Source of the DNA: Thermotoga profunda AZM34c06
GTDB taxonomy: Bacteria; Thermotogota; Thermotogae; Thermotogales; DSM-5069
DNA length: 64,000 nt
Direction: 5' to 3'
Assembly (NCBI RefSeq): GCF_000828675.1
Contig: NZ_AP014510.1
Span: 2,123,613 to 2,187,612 of the forward strand
The position numbers and the translations under genes are program-made. Below, in pieces: positions 51,074-60,790 of this stretch. The notes under the pieces were generated by a model that did no database searches, was not told where the DNA came from, and was given only the letters and a program-made list of their open reading frames with translations. Every line of letters begins with the position of its first letter. Positions within the stretch are counted from its first letter, which is position 1.

Positions 51074-51128
51074 AAAGGAGGGAAGAGCACATTTCTCTTT
51101 GGGTAGAGTTTTGTGCTCAATTGTGATG
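51074..51128 (+). promoter_or_regulatory. Translation-initiation region with hairpin between Shine-Dalgarno and start
   Basis: A strong Shine-Dalgarno, AAAGGAGGG (51074-51082), lies 43 bases before the ATG at 51126. The gap is a hairpin: GAGCACA (51085-51091) pairs with TGTGCTC (51112-51118), and inside it CTCT (51095-51098) pairs with AGAG (51105-51108). With the hairpin folded out, the Shine-Dalgarno is nine bases from the ATG, or six from the GTG at 51123. This resembles the leader arrangement of phage T4 genes 25 and 38. Confidence 0.6.
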
Positions 51129-52154
51129 AAAATCATAGATATTCGAAGCGATACTGTCACGACTCCAACAGAGAAGATGAGAAAGGCCATGTATGAAGCT
51201 GAAGTTGGCGATGATGTTTATCAAGATGATCCAACTGTGAATAAACTTGAGGAATTGGCAGCGGAAATAATTGGTAAACAAGCGGCCCTATTTGTACCTT
51301 CGGGAACCTTTGGAAATCAACTAGCTATACTAACTCATACCCTCAGGGGCGACGAGGTAATAGTTCCTTCCTCAAATCACATCTTTGTTCATGAAGTTGG
51401 TGCGCCTGCAGTTATATCAAATGTCCAATTACATATTTTAGATGACCCATATGGAATGCCTTCGATAGAAAGGATAGAGAAGGCTATAAGAGATGAAGAT
51501 ATTCATTATCCAAGGACGGGCTTGATTTGTATGGAAAACGCTCATTCAAGCGGGAAGGTTATACCCGTTGATTATCTCAAAAAGGCTTATGAATTAGGGA
51601 TCAAACATCATATACCAGTTCATTTAGATGGTGCAAGGATATTCAATGCAGCGATAGCTTTGAATATCGATGTAAAACAAATCTCGTCCACGGCAGATTC
51701 TGTTATGTTTTGTCTTTCAAAAGGTTTGGCGGCACCTGTTGGCTCGATCTTGGCAGGGTCAAAAGAATTCGTTGAAAAAGCCAGGAAGGGAAGAAAATTG
51801 ATGGGAGGAGGAATGAGGCAGGTAGGTATATTGGCTGCCGCTGGCATTGTGGCACTCACGGAGATGATTGATAGACTTGTAGAAGATCATGAAAATGCAA
51901 AGATGCTTGCCCATCTTTTGAGTGAGCTGCCACATGTTAAAGTTTTTGAAGACCAACTCGATATAAATATGGTTTTTTTCAAGTTTGATCTTATCCCTGC
52001 TGAATTTTTCGTAAAAGAAATGCTCAAAAGAGGTATAAAGATAAATCCACCATTTGATGGTGTATATCGTTTTGTAACTCACAAAGATATCTCAAGGCAG
52101 GACGTGTATAGAGTTGCTGACGTTTTTGATGAAATAATAAAATCATATACCTGA
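51126..52154 (+). CDS. ltaE: Low-specificity L-threonine aldolase
   Basis: About 342 residues of a fold-type I PLP enzyme. DIRSDTVTTPT near the start, VGDDVYQDDPTVNKLEE, the aromatic-replacing FVPSGTFGNQLAI cofactor loop, IPVHLDGARIFNAA (PLP aspartate) and MFCLSKGLAAPVGSIL with the Schiff-base lysine (SKGL) are clear. It splits threonine or allo-threonine to glycine and acetaldehyde. The length and N terminus match the Thermotoga enzyme as I recall it, supporting ATG 51126; an upstream TTG at 51099 adds nine poor residues. Its start region has an unusual hairpin. Confidence 0.93.
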   Translation: MKIIDIRSDTVTTPTEKMRKAMYEAEVGDDVYQDDPTVNKLEELAAEIIGKQAALFVPSGTFGNQLAILTHTLRGDEVIVPSSNHIFVHEVGAPAVISNVQLHILDDPYGMPSIERIEKAIRDEDIHYPRTGLICMENAHSSGKVIPVDYLKKAYELGIKHHIPVHLDGARIFNAAIALNIDVKQISSTADSVMFCLSKGLAAPVGSILAGSKEFVEKARKGRKLMGGGMRQVGILAAAGIVALTEMIDRLVEDHENAKMLAHLLSELPHVKVFEDQLDINMVFFKFDLIPAEFFVKEMLKRGIKINPPFDGVYRFVTHKDISRQDVYRVADVFDEIIKSYT

Positions 52155-52162
52155 AGTAAAAA

Positions 52163-52184
52163 AACGGGGACAGGAGTCCCCGTT
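52163..52184. terminator. Convergent terminator between threonine aldolase and rny
   Basis: AACGGGGAC and GTCCCCGTT form a nine-base stem with an AGGA loop between the two convergent genes. On the plus strand it is followed by TTCATTTT; on the minus strand by a run of T. It overlaps the rny stop codon and probably ends both transcripts. Confidence 0.85.
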
Positions 52185-53716
52185 CATTTTGCATACGCAA
52201 CTGAGCGTTTTTCTCTTATTACGACAACTTTCAGAACGCCAGGGTATTCAACTTCTTCTTCAATCTTTTTTGCAATTTCGTAGGCTATCTTATCTGCCTC
52301 TGCATCATCTATTTTTTCCGGTTCAACTATTACTCTCACTTCTCTTCCAGCCTGTATCGCATAAGCCTTCTCAACATTTTTGAAGCTCATTGCGATCTTT
52401 TCCATTTTAACGAGTCTTCTTATATATGTCTCTAAACTCTCTCTTCTTGCTCCAGGTCTTGCTGCGGAAAGTGCATCGGCTGCTGCAACCAAAACAGATT
52501 CTGGACAAATCGGTTCTTGTTCACCATGATGGCTCATTATCATGTTTATGATGTAGTCAGATTCACCATAGCGTTTTGCAATTTCCGCACCTATCTCGGT
52601 ATGAGATCCCTCTACTTCATGATCAAGTGCTTTACCTATGTCGTGTAGTAAACCACCACGTCTTGTCCTGTCAACATCGAGCCCAAGTTCTTCAGCCATT
52701 AATCCAGCAAGTTGAGCGACTTCAATTGAATGATCGAGTACATTTTGACCATAGCTCGTCCTGAATTTCAGTTTTCCTAACAACTTTACAAGCTCAGGAT
52801 GAAGTCCCGTTACACCCGTGGCAAAGGTTGCCTCTTGTCCCATTTCTTTGATTAATTTCTCGATTTCTTGTTTTGATTTTTCATACATCTCTTCAATTCT
52901 TGCCGGATGAATTCTCCCATCAACTACGAGTTTTTCAAGAGTGAGTCTTGCTATTTCGCGCCTTATGGGATTGAAGCTCGATAATACAACAACTTCAGGT
53001 GTGTCATCGATGATCAGGTCTACTCCTGTTATCTTCTCGAATGTTCTTATGTTTCTACCTTCTCTTCCGATAATTCTGCCTTTCATATCATCGGATGGCA
53101 GACTCACCGTCGACACGGTGATCTCACCCACATACTCAGGCGCATATCTTTGAACGGCTATTGCAATGATTCTCTTTGCTTCTTTTTCAGCTTCTTCTTC
53201 ATATGTGTCCTTGATTTGTTTGTAAAGGACCGCCAAATCGTGCTCATATTTTTGTCTTGCTTCATCTAAAACTATCGCTCTTGCTTCTTCAACGGTCATA
53301 CCAGCTAATTTGTTGAATCTCTCATCAAGCTCTTTCTCACGTTGTTCAATCTTTTTCTTCGATGCTTCGAGTTGTACTCTGAGTTGTTCAATCGCCACTT
53401 CTTTTTTGTCAACTATTTCTTCACGTTTTGAAATCATTTCCTCACGTTTCAAAAGTCTTTCCTCAAGCGACCTCAGTTCTGATTCTCGTCTCTTTCTCTC
53501 GTTCTCGATTTCCTCTTTAATTCTATGAGCTTCTTCCCTTGCCTCGATTATCGCTTTTCTCTTTATCTCTTGAGCTTCTTGTTCGGCTTTCTTTAAAATC
53601 GATTCCGCATCCTGCTGAGCCTTTCTATTTTGTCTTTCTATTCGTGATTTACTCAAAAAGTATCCCAAACCCAAGCCAATCAGAGCTGTAGCAACAGAGA
53701 TTATGGTAGCTATCAT
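52184..53716 (-). CDS. rny: Ribonuclease Y
   Basis: 510 residues, normal length. A single N-terminal membrane helix ([18 protein letters not shown]) anchors it; a long charged coiled coil follows (about 25-200), then a KH domain ([23 protein letters not shown]) and an HD domain with [21 protein letters not shown] and the HH pair in MSHHGEQEP. It is the main mRNA-decay endonuclease in bacteria lacking RNase E. It begins within ATGA overlap of the recX stop and is the last gene of the operon. Confidence 0.96.
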   Translation of the reverse strand: MIATIISVATALIGLGLGYFLSKSRIERQNRKAQQDAESILKKAEQEAQEIKRKAIIEAREEAHRIKEEIENERKRRESELRSLEERLLKREEMISKREEIVDKKEVAIEQLRVQLEASKKKIEQREKELDERFNKLAGMTVEEARAIVLDEARQKYEHDLAVLYKQIKDTYEEEAEKEAKRIIAIAVQRYAPEYVGEITVSTVSLPSDDMKGRIIGREGRNIRTFEKITGVDLIIDDTPEVVVLSSFNPIRREIARLTLEKLVVDGRIHPARIEEMYEKSKQEIEKLIKEMGQEATFATGVTGLHPELVKLLGKLKFRTSYGQNVLDHSIEVAQLAGLMAEELGLDVDRTRRGGLLHDIGKALDHEVEGSHTEIGAEIAKRYGESDYIINMIMSHHGEQEPICPESVLVAAADALSAARPGARRESLETYIRRLVKMEKIAMSFKNVEKAYAIQAGREVRVIVEPEKIDDAEADKIAYEIAKKIEEEVEYPGVLKVVVIREKRSVAYAK

Positions 53717-54165
53717 TCATTAGCACCTCCTTCTATGTCAAGTACTTGTAGATACTCACTTGAGAATCCCCTTCTGTAAAGGAATTCTCGTATCTTCCCA
53801 TCTTCAACTTTGTGTAACTGGACAATCCTTTTTAACAAATTGAAAAGATCAACTTCTTTCATAACTTTATTGACAGCGTTATCTATCACCTCTTGTGAAA
53901 CTCCGAGTTGCTTCAATTTCGCTTTTATTTTGTATGGTCCAAACCCATGTACTGTCAACATGTCGTAGGCAAAAAGATATGCGAATTTCCCGTCATCGAT
54001 CAAACCAGCCCTCTCGAGACTCTCTATAGTACTTTGTATTATTTGGTCTGAGAAACCTCGCTGAAATAATCTTTCCTTCAACTCATTTTTTGATCTTGCC
54101 CTAAATCTGAGCAATTTTTTCGCGTAACCCAAAGCATCTTGCAAATCATTCTTTGTTTCCTTCAT
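53713..54165 (-). CDS. recX: RecA regulator RecX
   Basis: 150 residues of tandem three-helix RecX repeats: [44 protein letters not shown] and [22 protein letters not shown] are typical. RecX binds and modulates RecA filaments. The gene overlaps recA by 20 bases and rny by four, so the three are co-translated. Confidence 0.93.
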   Translation of the reverse strand: MKETKNDLQDALGYAKKLLRFRARSKNELKERLFQRGFSDQIIQSTIESLERAGLIDDGKFAYLFAYDMLTVHGFGPYKIKAKLKQLGVSQEVIDNAVNKVMKEVDLFNLLKRIVQLHKVEDGKIREFLYRRGFSSEYLQVLDIEGGANE

Positions 54166-55195
54166 TAGGTACCTCCGTCGGTAAATTGTATTTTTGTCTT
54201 ATCTTCATCTCAATTTCTCTCGCTATTGAAGGATTCTCGACAAAATAGTTCACAACATTTCCTTTCCCTTGTCCGAGTGAATACTCTTTTCCATCATCTG
54301 CCACATAGAAAAACCAACTGCCTTTTCTTTGTATGAGTCCCTCGGCAAGGCCTATGTTAAAGAGTTCATTTTCTCTTACAACACCTTTACCATAGATGAT
54401 GTCAAAATCGGCCTTTTTAAAAGGTGGCGCGACTTTATTTTTGACAACTTTTGCAGTAACGGTATTCCCAACGATATCGTTCCCTTCTTTGATCACCTCA
54501 CCTCTTCTAACTTCTATTCTCATCGTTGCGTAAAATTTGAGCGCGAGCCCACCGGTTGTGGTCTCAGGGTTACCGAACATAACACCTATCTTCATTCTTA
54601 TTTGATTTGTGAATATCACAATCGCCTTTGATCTATTGACGTTACCTGCGATCTTTCTCAATGCCTGCGACATGAGCCTTGCTTGAAGACCTACTTGCAT
54701 ATCTCCCATACTTCCTTCAATCTCAACTCTTGGGACCAATGCAGCGACAGAATCAACAACCACAAGATCAACTGCATTACTCCTAACTAATTCATCGACT
54801 ATCTCCAAAGCCTGTTCGCCATAGTCAGGTTGAGATATCAAGAGTGTTTTCAGATCAACACCCAACGCCTTTGCATAGACAGGATCAAGTGAATGCTCTG
54901 CATCAACTATAGCAGCTATACCTCCTCTTCTTTGTACTTCGGCAATTGCATGAAGTGCTATGGTTGTCTTACCACTTGCCTCTGGTCCATAAATCTCTAC
55001 GATTCTACCCCTGGGATATCCACCAACACCTGTTGCTATATCCAAAGACAATGAACCTGTTGGCACAACTTCAACGGGAGTAACCTGACCCTCTTCACCG
55101 AGAATCATTATTGAACCTTTTCCAAAACTGTTTTCAATCTTCTTAATCGCTTTCTCAAGTACCTCAGCTTTTGCTTTTTGCTCTTTTTCACTCAT
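54146..55195 (-). CDS. recA: Recombinase RecA
   Basis: 349 residues. Walker [10 protein letters not shown], Walker [15 protein letters not shown], the L1/L2 DNA-binding region ([19 protein letters not shown] and [17 protein letters not shown]) and the [19 protein letters not shown]-terminal part of the core are all intact. It catalyses strand exchange and activates the SOS response if LexA is present. It overlaps recX (20 bases) and thpR (eight bases). Confidence 0.97.
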   Translation of the reverse strand: MSEKEQKAKAEVLEKAIKKIENSFGKGSIMILGEEGQVTPVEVVPTGSLSLDIATGVGGYPRGRIVEIYGPEASGKTTIALHAIAEVQRRGGIAAIVDAEHSLDPVYAKALGVDLKTLLISQPDYGEQALEIVDELVRSNAVDLVVVDSVAALVPRVEIEGSMGDMQVGLQARLMSQALRKIAGNVNRSKAIVIFTNQIRMKIGVMFGNPETTTGGLALKFYATMRIEVRRGEVIKEGNDIVGNTVTAKVVKNKVAPPFKKADFDIIYGKGVVRENELFNIGLAEGLIQRKGSWFFYVADDGKEYSLGQGKGNVVNYFVENPSIAREIEMKIRQKYNLPTEVPNEGNKE

Positions 55196-55751
55196 GCTTG
55201 ATCAATCCTCCTTCAAAACTACATTCATAGATCTGTTTATAAATCGGTCCGGTTGGTGTCAATTGAGATGAATAGATGCTGAAACGATCAACTGCAACAA
55301 CTATTGGTTCAAAGGTGATATCTTCTATCAAAGCTTGCCATGCATTTGGAAAATCCTTAACCCTACCTATTGTAATATGAGGCGAGAATCTCTCCTCAAA
55401 AGAAAAATTGTGTTTCACAAGCTCTGCTTTCATCTCTTCATAAAGCTTCTGCAAACTTTGATTTGATTTCACACCAAGCCATATTACCCTCGGTTGATTC
55501 CCTTTGGAGAAATAGCCAAGTTTATCAACTATGTAAGAAAAAGACGGAAAACCTATAACTCTGTGGCACAAATGCTCCGCTACCTCGTCGATTTGATGTC
55601 GAGAAACCTCACCAAGAAAGAACAAAGTGAGATGGACATTCTCCTTACTCACCCAATTTGCTTTAAAACCTCTTTTCATCAATTTCTCAATAGATTGTTG
55701 TGCTACACTCCGAACGGCATCGTTCACATCAATTGCAATGAATGTTCTCAA
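55188..55751 (-). CDS. thpR: RNA 2',3'-cyclic phosphodiesterase ThpR (LigT family)
   Basis: 187 residues of the 2H phosphoesterase fold. The two catalytic HxTx motifs are HLTLFF near residue 40 and HITIGRV near 125. [10 protein letters not shown] at the N terminus is typical. It hydrolyses 2',3'-cyclic phosphates at RNA ends and can join tRNA halves in vitro. The start is a TTG after GGGGGG; the gene abuts pgsA. Confidence 0.93.
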   Translation of the reverse strand: MRTFIAIDVNDAVRSVAQQSIEKLMKRGFKANWVSKENVHLTLFFLGEVSRHQIDEVAEHLCHRVIGFPSFSYIVDKLGYFSKGNQPRVIWLGVKSNQSLQKLYEEMKAELVKHNFSFEERFSPHITIGRVKDFPNAWQALIEDITFEPIVVAVDRFSIYSSQLTPTGPIYKQIYECSFEGGLIKHE

Positions 55752-55754
55752 CTT

Positions 55755-56273
55755 TCATCCCCCCAGTACTTTTTTATTCTGCAAAACATAGATCAAAGCA
55801 GAGATAAAGGTGAAGAAAGCACAAGAATAAATAAAGAGTGCCTCCATGAACTGAATTTTACTGCCAAGAGCATTTTCAAAGAAGATGAAAATGATCAAAC
55901 CCATCTGCAACACCGTCTTGACCTTTCCCCACACATTTGCCTGAATCACAGTACCGCTGCTGGCTGCCAAGATTCTCACAGCACTTACTACAGTATCCCT
56001 TGAAACGATGAGCGCTACTAACCACGCAGGTATTTGGGGTATCAATGCGATCATGACTGAACTCACAAAGACTTTGTCTGCGATCTGATCAAGTACCTTT
56101 CCACTTTTGGTAATCTGATTCAATCTTCTGGCAAAAAAACCATCCAGATAATCTGTCAAAGCCCCTATCAAAAATATCAGGAAAGACCATTGCCATTTTT
56201 CCAAAATTACCAGGACGAATATTGGAATTGTCAAAACAAGTCGTATCAACGTCAAAGTATTTGGCAGATTCAT
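55755..56273 (-). CDS. pgsA: CDP-diacylglycerol-glycerol-3-phosphate 3-phosphatidyltransferase
   Basis: 172 residues with four or five membrane helices. The CDP-alcohol phosphotransferase signature D-x2-DG-x2-AR-x8-G-x3-D-x3-D is complete: DYLDGFFARRLN followed by SGKVLDQIADK. It makes phosphatidylglycerophosphate in the inner membrane. NLPNTLTLIRLVLTIPIF is the usual PgsA N terminus. It overlaps rimO by four bases. Confidence 0.93.
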   Translation of the reverse strand: MNLPNTLTLIRLVLTIPIFVLVILEKWQWSFLIFLIGALTDYLDGFFARRLNQITKSGKVLDQIADKVFVSSVMIALIPQIPAWLVALIVSRDTVVSAVRILAASSGTVIQANVWGKVKTVLQMGLIIFIFFENALGSKIQFMEALFIYSCAFFTFISALIYVLQNKKVLGG

Positions 56274-57562
56274 ACCAATACTCCCTCCATGTCATATTCA
56301 GTTACGCTGGTTATTTGAACCATGTAATAATCTGGAATTCTAATCTTTCTCGTACTATTGATGAACACATTTCCATCGATCTCGGGGGTGTCAAGGTGAC
56401 TTCTTCCTACATATTTATTTTTCTGACACTCCTCTATGAGAATCGACAAAGTACGACCAACAAATCTTTCGAGTCTTTCATACGAAATCTGGCTTTGAAA
56501 GACTAAGAGCTCCTCATACCTTTCTTGCGAAATATGAGCTGGTACTTTCTCTTTGAGAGAACTTGCCACTGTACCTTCCTCGTCCGAATAAATAAAAGAA
56601 CCAAGTCTATCAAAACGTGCCTTTTTTAGAAAATTCATGAGTTTTTCAAAATCTTCATCCGTTTCACCCGGGAAACCCACAATAATACTTGTCCTTATTG
56701 CCGCATCTTGGTTCATATTCCTTATCTGTTCTATCAATTCAAGCAGCTCAGAGCTGGTCCTTGATCTTCCCATTTTTTTCAGGATCCTATCGCTACCATG
56801 CTGAACAGGCATGTCAAAATAAGGTAATACCTTTTCATATGATAAAATTGCTTCAATGACTTTCTCATCAATATGGTCTGGATGCAAATACAAAACTCTG
56901 ATTCTAAACTCGCCATCCAGGGAATTCAATTTTTTCAAAAGTACATCAAGCGAAGGCTTTCCATACAAATCTATCCCATATGCAGTTGTATCTTGTGCAA
57001 CCAAAATCACTTCCTTCACACCGTTTTTAACCAGATTATTCACTTCAGCTTCGATGATCTCAATACTTCTACTTTTGAAATCTCCCTTAAAAGAAGGTAT
57101 GGCACAGAAGGTACAACTTCTATTACACCCGTCGGCGATTTTGACATAGGCAAATGAACCCTTACACGTTCGAGTGGTGTCATCGTAAATTGTCTGGGGT
57201 TGAGTTACAAGAAACGGCACCTTTTTCTCAATAGCATCGGCAATTTGAGAAGGAGAAAGTACTCCATACCAGGCATCAACTTCTGGTATTTCTGAACGCA
57301 ACTGATCGGGATATCTTTGGACAAGACATCCCTTTACACACAAGAAGAAATTATGTTTTTTCTTGTAGTTGACAAAATCCAAGATCTCTTCTATAGATTC
57401 TCTCTTTGCCGACTCTATGAACCCACATGTATCTATGATAATTACCTGCGCTTCATCAACGTTTTTTACAATCTGATGTCCTCTACTCTTTAAAATCCCC
57501 TCCAGTACGTCGCAGTCGGCTTCGTTCTTCGGACAACCCAATATCTTCAATCCTATTTTCAT
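56270..57562 (-). CDS. rimO: Ribosomal protein S12 methylthiotransferase RimO
   Basis: About 430 residues. The N-terminal UPF0004 domain supplies its cluster cysteines in ILGCPKNEADCD, IDTCGFIESAK and CVKGCLVQRYP; the radical-SAM motif is CNRSCTFC; a TRAM-like domain ends the protein. It adds a methylthio group to Asp88 of S12. The ATG at 57562 follows AAAGGTGAG; an in-frame GTG at 57574 is less well placed. Its start lies 80 bases inside the DUF4416 gene, a long overlap. Confidence 0.94.
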   Translation of the reverse strand: MKIGLKILGCPKNEADCDVLEGILKSRGHQIVKNVDEAQVIIIDTCGFIESAKRESIEEILDFVNYKKKHNFFLCVKGCLVQRYPDQLRSEIPEVDAWYGVLSPSQIADAIEKKVPFLVTQPQTIYDDTTRTCKGSFAYVKIADGCNRSCTFCAIPSFKGDFKSRSIEIIEAEVNNLVKNGVKEVILVAQDTTAYGIDLYGKPSLDVLLKKLNSLDGEFRIRVLYLHPDHIDEKVIEAILSYEKVLPYFDMPVQHGSDRILKKMGRSRTSSELLELIEQIRNMNQDAAIRTSIIVGFPGETDEDFEKLMNFLKKARFDRLGSFIYSDEEGTVASSLKEKVPAHISQERYEELLVFQSQISYERLERFVGRTLSILIEECQKNKYVGRSHLDTPEIDGNVFINSTRKIRIPDYYMVQITSVTEYDMEGVLV

Positions 57563-58112
57563 CGATTCTCTCACCTTTCAAAAATTTTCTCCTTTTGCTC
57601 AGATACAATTCACGAACATGCTCAAGTTCTTTCTTATAATCCTCGCTTCTGTAATTTGGGTATGTAAATTCCCAATGCCTGAATTCTCCCGACAGATAGA
57701 GCAATGTCACTTCTGCGTAGATACCATTTTTTAAATAAACACGATTCCCCCATGATTTGGTCGAAGCCAGAACAAAATTCGAATGATGAACATAACCCGG
57801 GTCCATATTGAATTTTCTTTTTCCTTCCACTGCATACTTTTCTTCCAACCGATTTGTAAATATCTTTACATCAGCCAATAGTGAAGGATGTATCAACCTC
57901 TCAAAACTCACAAGTTTACCCTTCAAGTCAGATCCCATCTCACGATCATAATAAGCCGTGTACAAACTGAACGGCAGTTCTTTTGATACATAATCTATTT
58001 TTCCAAAGGAAGCTTCTAACTCAGGAAAAAGTTCGGATACCCAGTATTCGAGGTGTTGTGAAAAGATAAAGATCACCAGATTCACTGGTTCCACTCTTTT
58101 TATTTCTCCCAC
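57483..58112 (-). CDS. DUF4416 family protein
   Basis: 209 residues matching the DUF4416 family, small cytoplasmic proteins of unknown role. The family features are visible: PFSLYTAYYDREMGSDL, NMDPGYVHHSNFVLASTKSW and GEFRHWEFTYPNYRS. No catalytic motif is known to me. The charged C-terminal 27 residues (ERIDENRIEDIGL onwards) are encoded on top of the rimO start. It starts 13 bases inside the RodZ-like gene. Position between a cell-shape-like gene and rimO is conserved in Thermotogae as far as I recall. Confidence 0.85.
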   Translation of the reverse strand: MGEIKRVEPVNLVIFIFSQHLEYWVSELFPELEASFGKIDYVSKELPFSLYTAYYDREMGSDLKGKLVSFERLIHPSLLADVKIFTNRLEEKYAVEGKRKFNMDPGYVHHSNFVLASTKSWGNRVYLKNGIYAEVTLLYLSGEFRHWEFTYPNYRSEDYKKELEHVRELYLSKRRKFLKGERIDENRIEDIGLSEERSRLRRTGGDFKE

Positions 58113-58672
58113 ACAACCACCTCGAAATTCTCAACACGAATCTTCCATTCCTTTCCGGTCGATAAAACTGAACAGACACCGACATTCCCACTGATTCTGT
58201 AACGCTGACCGACTTGTAGATCAACCCTTTCTCCTGGTGCAAGTGGCATCTCGTTGAAATAGATCGGACGATTGGACTGGTTCACAAGTTGAACCTTTGG
58301 AGATCTAAGTACTGTAAAAAACTTCCATGCCGAATATGTAAAAAAGATCACAGATGCAGCAAAGATGACCAAAAGTAGAAGAGATATCAAATTGCCATTT
58401 GTAACGATCTTTTTGTTTTTTTCTCGAGTTTCAATCGGTTTAGGTTCAAACTGACCCAGCAACTCCACTGGATCCAAACCCAAGAATTCTGCACAGCTTT
58501 TTATATAATACTTCACATAGAATGGTGCATCTACCCTGTCAAACTGTCCCTCTTCGATTAATCTGATCTTCCACTCGGGAATTCCTATTTTTTGAGCAAG
58601 CTCATCTATACTCATTTGTTTGGACTCTCTTGCTTGTCTCAGAGCTTCTCCTATTTTCACCCATTTTTCCAT
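58100..58672 (-). CDS. RodZ-like helix-turn-helix membrane protein
   Basis: About 190 residues. The N terminus is a HTH_25 domain (IGEALRQARESKQMSIDELA, PEWKIRLIEEGQF), a central membrane helix follows (LISLLLLVIFAASVIFF), and a small extracytoplasmic beta domain ends the chain. This is the RodZ layout: a cytoskeleton-linked morphogenesis protein, shortened compared with E. coli RodZ. The ATG at 58672 follows AAGGTG; GTG at 58681 is possible. Confidence 0.85.
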   Translation of the reverse strand: MEKWVKIGEALRQARESKQMSIDELAQKIGIPEWKIRLIEEGQFDRVDAPFYVKYYIKSCAEFLGLDPVELLGQFEPKPIETREKNKKIVTNGNLISLLLLVIFAASVIFFTYSAWKFFTVLRSPKVQLVNQSNRPIYFNEMPLAPGERVDLQVGQRYRISGNVGVCSVLSTGKEWKIRVENFEVVVWEK

Positions 58673-58696
58673 AAAGATCACACCTTGTTAAAGAAT

Positions 58697-59371
58697 CTAC
58701 ACATTATTATACCAGTTTACCTCATACTTCAGACCGCTTTCATCAAGGAAATGTACACCACGGGAATTAAGACATCTATCAATAGCATCGAGTACGAGAG
58801 ATTTGTGTGATTGCTTCTCTACAAAATCTATTTGATCTCCATCGATAACCAATACGTTGCCGTTTGATCCATCTAAGAAGGTTCTATCATAGAAATAACA
58901 TAGTTGTTCCCAATAAGATCTTTCCACACCGATCTCGTAATTTCTCCCTCTTTTTTCAATTCGTCGAAGAGCCGTTTGAACGGAACATTTTATGTAAACA
59001 AGCAATCTTGGGGAAGGTGATATTTCAGACATTGTTTTGTAAAAGTTTTCATAAACAGAATACTCGATAGATTGTAAGAAACCAAGTTTTTTCTGCATTT
59101 TCACAAAAACAAAATCTCCTGCCATCGAACGGTCCATCACGGCATTTTCAGTTTGATTTGCTTGCTTGATTTGTAAAAAGCGCTTGTGCAGGAAATAGAG
59201 TTCCATAGTTAAGCACCATCTGTACTTATCTTGGTAATATCTCTCAAGAATTCTATCTGCTAACTCATCACTCATTTCATAAAATCCATTCATTGCTCTC
59301 TCTCTTTCCAAGATTTCCACCAAAGTTGTTTTACCTGCGCCAACAGTCCCTTCCACAACGATTTCAAGCAC
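58697..59371 (-). CDS. Deoxynucleoside kinase, second of a tandem pair
   Basis: 224 residues of the dNK/dGK-dCK family. The P-loop is GTVGAGKTT, the DRS motif is AVMDRSMAGDFVF, and the arginine-rich LID is RRIEKRGRNYE. It phosphorylates deoxynucleosides for salvage; which ones cannot be read. It overlaps the upstream paralogue by eight bases and starts at a GTG eight bases after AAGGAG. The pair may form a heterodimer, as in Lactobacillus. Confidence 0.87.
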   Translation of the reverse strand: MLEIVVEGTVGAGKTTLVEILERERAMNGFYEMSDELADRILERYYQDKYRWCLTMELYFLHKRFLQIKQANQTENAVMDRSMAGDFVFVKMQKKLGFLQSIEYSVYENFYKTMSEISPSPRLLVYIKCSVQTALRRIEKRGRNYEIGVERSYWEQLCYFYDRTFLDGSNGNVLVIDGDQIDFVEKQSHKSLVLDAIDRCLNSRGVHFLDESGLKYEVNWYNNV

Positions 59372-60026
59372 TTGCTACACTCCTTTTTAAGGATTTACCA
59401 TCGTATCGATAGACATATTTTTTGGGATCTTTTAGAATTTGTTGAATCACCAAATCAATTTGCCCAAAATTTTCATCTAACAGATCTGTGTCTACTATCA
59501 ACAAAGTTGAAAGATTATAATGCGAGAAAAAATCTTCGTATTCTTGATTTAGAGTCTCCCAATATCCTTCATCGATTTGAAGTTCCCAGAGTCTGCCTCT
59601 TTTCTTAATCCTGTCAATAGCTGTTTTTGTTGAACATTTGAGATAGATCATCAACTCTGGTGGTGAAGATAAACTAACCAACTGATCGTGCAACTCTTCA
59701 TATATTAAATATTCTATTTCTGTCATTTCACCTCTTTTGAGTAACACTCTTGGAAAGATGTGATCGCAGAAGATTGAGCGATCCATTATTACATCTATCT
59801 TTTCACATCCAAGCTTCATTTGTTGAAATCTTTTGGTCAAGAAATAAATTTGCAATTGAAATCCCCATTTTATTGGGTCAGCATAGAATCTTTCCAGTAT
59901 CTGTACCAATTTTTGATCTGTCAACTCATAAAGAGGTTCTAACATCAATCTTTTTGTCAAACAATTTATGAACGTTGTTTTACCTGCACCAACCGTCCCT
60001 TCAACGATAATCTTTGGTCTCATCAC
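59364..60026 (-). CDS. Deoxynucleoside kinase, first of a tandem pair
   Basis: 220 residues, paralogous to the gene at 58697. P-loop GTVGAGKTT, DRS motif VIMDRSIFCDHIF and LID RIKKRGRLWE are intact. Its start overlaps the IMPase stop (GTGA), either GTG 60026 or ATG 60023. Substrate residues differ between the two copies (for example around QLQIYFLTKRFQQMK versus TMELYFLHKRFLQIK), which fits different deoxynucleoside preferences. Confidence 0.87.
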   Translation of the reverse strand: MMRPKIIVEGTVGAGKTTFINCLTKRLMLEPLYELTDQKLVQILERFYADPIKWGFQLQIYFLTKRFQQMKLGCEKIDVIMDRSIFCDHIFPRVLLKRGEMTEIEYLIYEELHDQLVSLSSPPELMIYLKCSTKTAIDRIKKRGRLWELQIDEGYWETLNQEYEDFFSHYNLSTLLIVDTDLLDENFGQIDLVIQQILKDPKKYVYRYDGKSLKRSVASA

Positions 60027-60790
60027 TTGATCTCTCTCAATATCTTTCTCAGTTTTTCATGGATCGAAGGAATGGCTGCCACAATTTCTCCTGATTCGAG
60101 ATCATAATCTTTTTCTAAGCCTGTGACGATAACACCGGCTTCTCTTGCGATCAAAACACCCCCCGCTGTATCCCACGGTTTGAGACCAACTTCCCAGTAG
60201 CCGTCGAGTTTACCACAAGCAAGATAGCACAATTCAGCCGCAGATGAACCAAGTATCCTGATTTCCTGAGTAATTTTGGTAAGCCTTTCGATACTCTTGA
60301 GTGTCCAATCAAACAATGACTCATCGTATGGCCAACCTGTTACAAGAAATGATTTCTCCAACGATGATCTGTTCTTGTTAACGATTTGAGTGCCATTCAA
60401 AAAGGCACCAGAACCCTTCTTGGCATAGAACATTTCATCTGTCATTGGTAGATATACAGCCGCTTCCGTTATCTCACCATAATCTATTCTTGCAATACTG
60501 ACTGCAAAATACGGAAGTGAGTGAACATAATTCAATGTACCATCGATCGGATCAACCACAAAAATACATTCGGCGTTTGGTATTTTCGTACCACCATCGC
60601 CCTCTTCAAGAACAAACCTTGCTTCGGGAAGATGTTCCAAAATGGTATCAACGATGATCTTTTGACACGTTACATCGACCTCGGTAACTACATCCGACAC
60701 CCTGGTCTTTACGTTGATGACATGTTCTTTCTCAAACTTTTCTTTTGCAAAAATACCTGCCTTTTTTGCTGCTTCACAGATCAATTTCAT
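60023..60790 (-). CDS. Inositol monophosphatase family phosphatase
   Basis: 255 residues. The metal and substrate motifs are LEEGDGG (Glu-Glu), [14 protein letters not shown] (DPIDGT) and [16 protein letters not shown] (WDxAxG). Enzymes of this group in hyperthermophiles act as inositol-1-phosphatase and fructose-bisphosphatase; either role is possible here, and inositol phosphates are compatible solutes in Thermotogae. The start overlaps the uvrB stop by four bases (ATGA). Confidence 0.9.
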   Translation of the reverse strand: MKLICEAAKKAGIFAKEKFEKEHVINVKTRVSDVVTEVDVTCQKIIVDTILEHLPEARFVLEEGDGGTKIPNAECIFVVDPIDGTLNYVHSLPYFAVSIARIDYGEITEAAVYLPMTDEMFYAKKGSGAFLNGTQIVNKNRSSLEKSFLVTGWPYDESLFDWTLKSIERLTKITQEIRILGSSAAELCYLACGKLDGYWEVGLKPWDTAGGVLIAREAGVIVTGLEKDYDLESGEIVAAIPSIHEKLRKILREIK

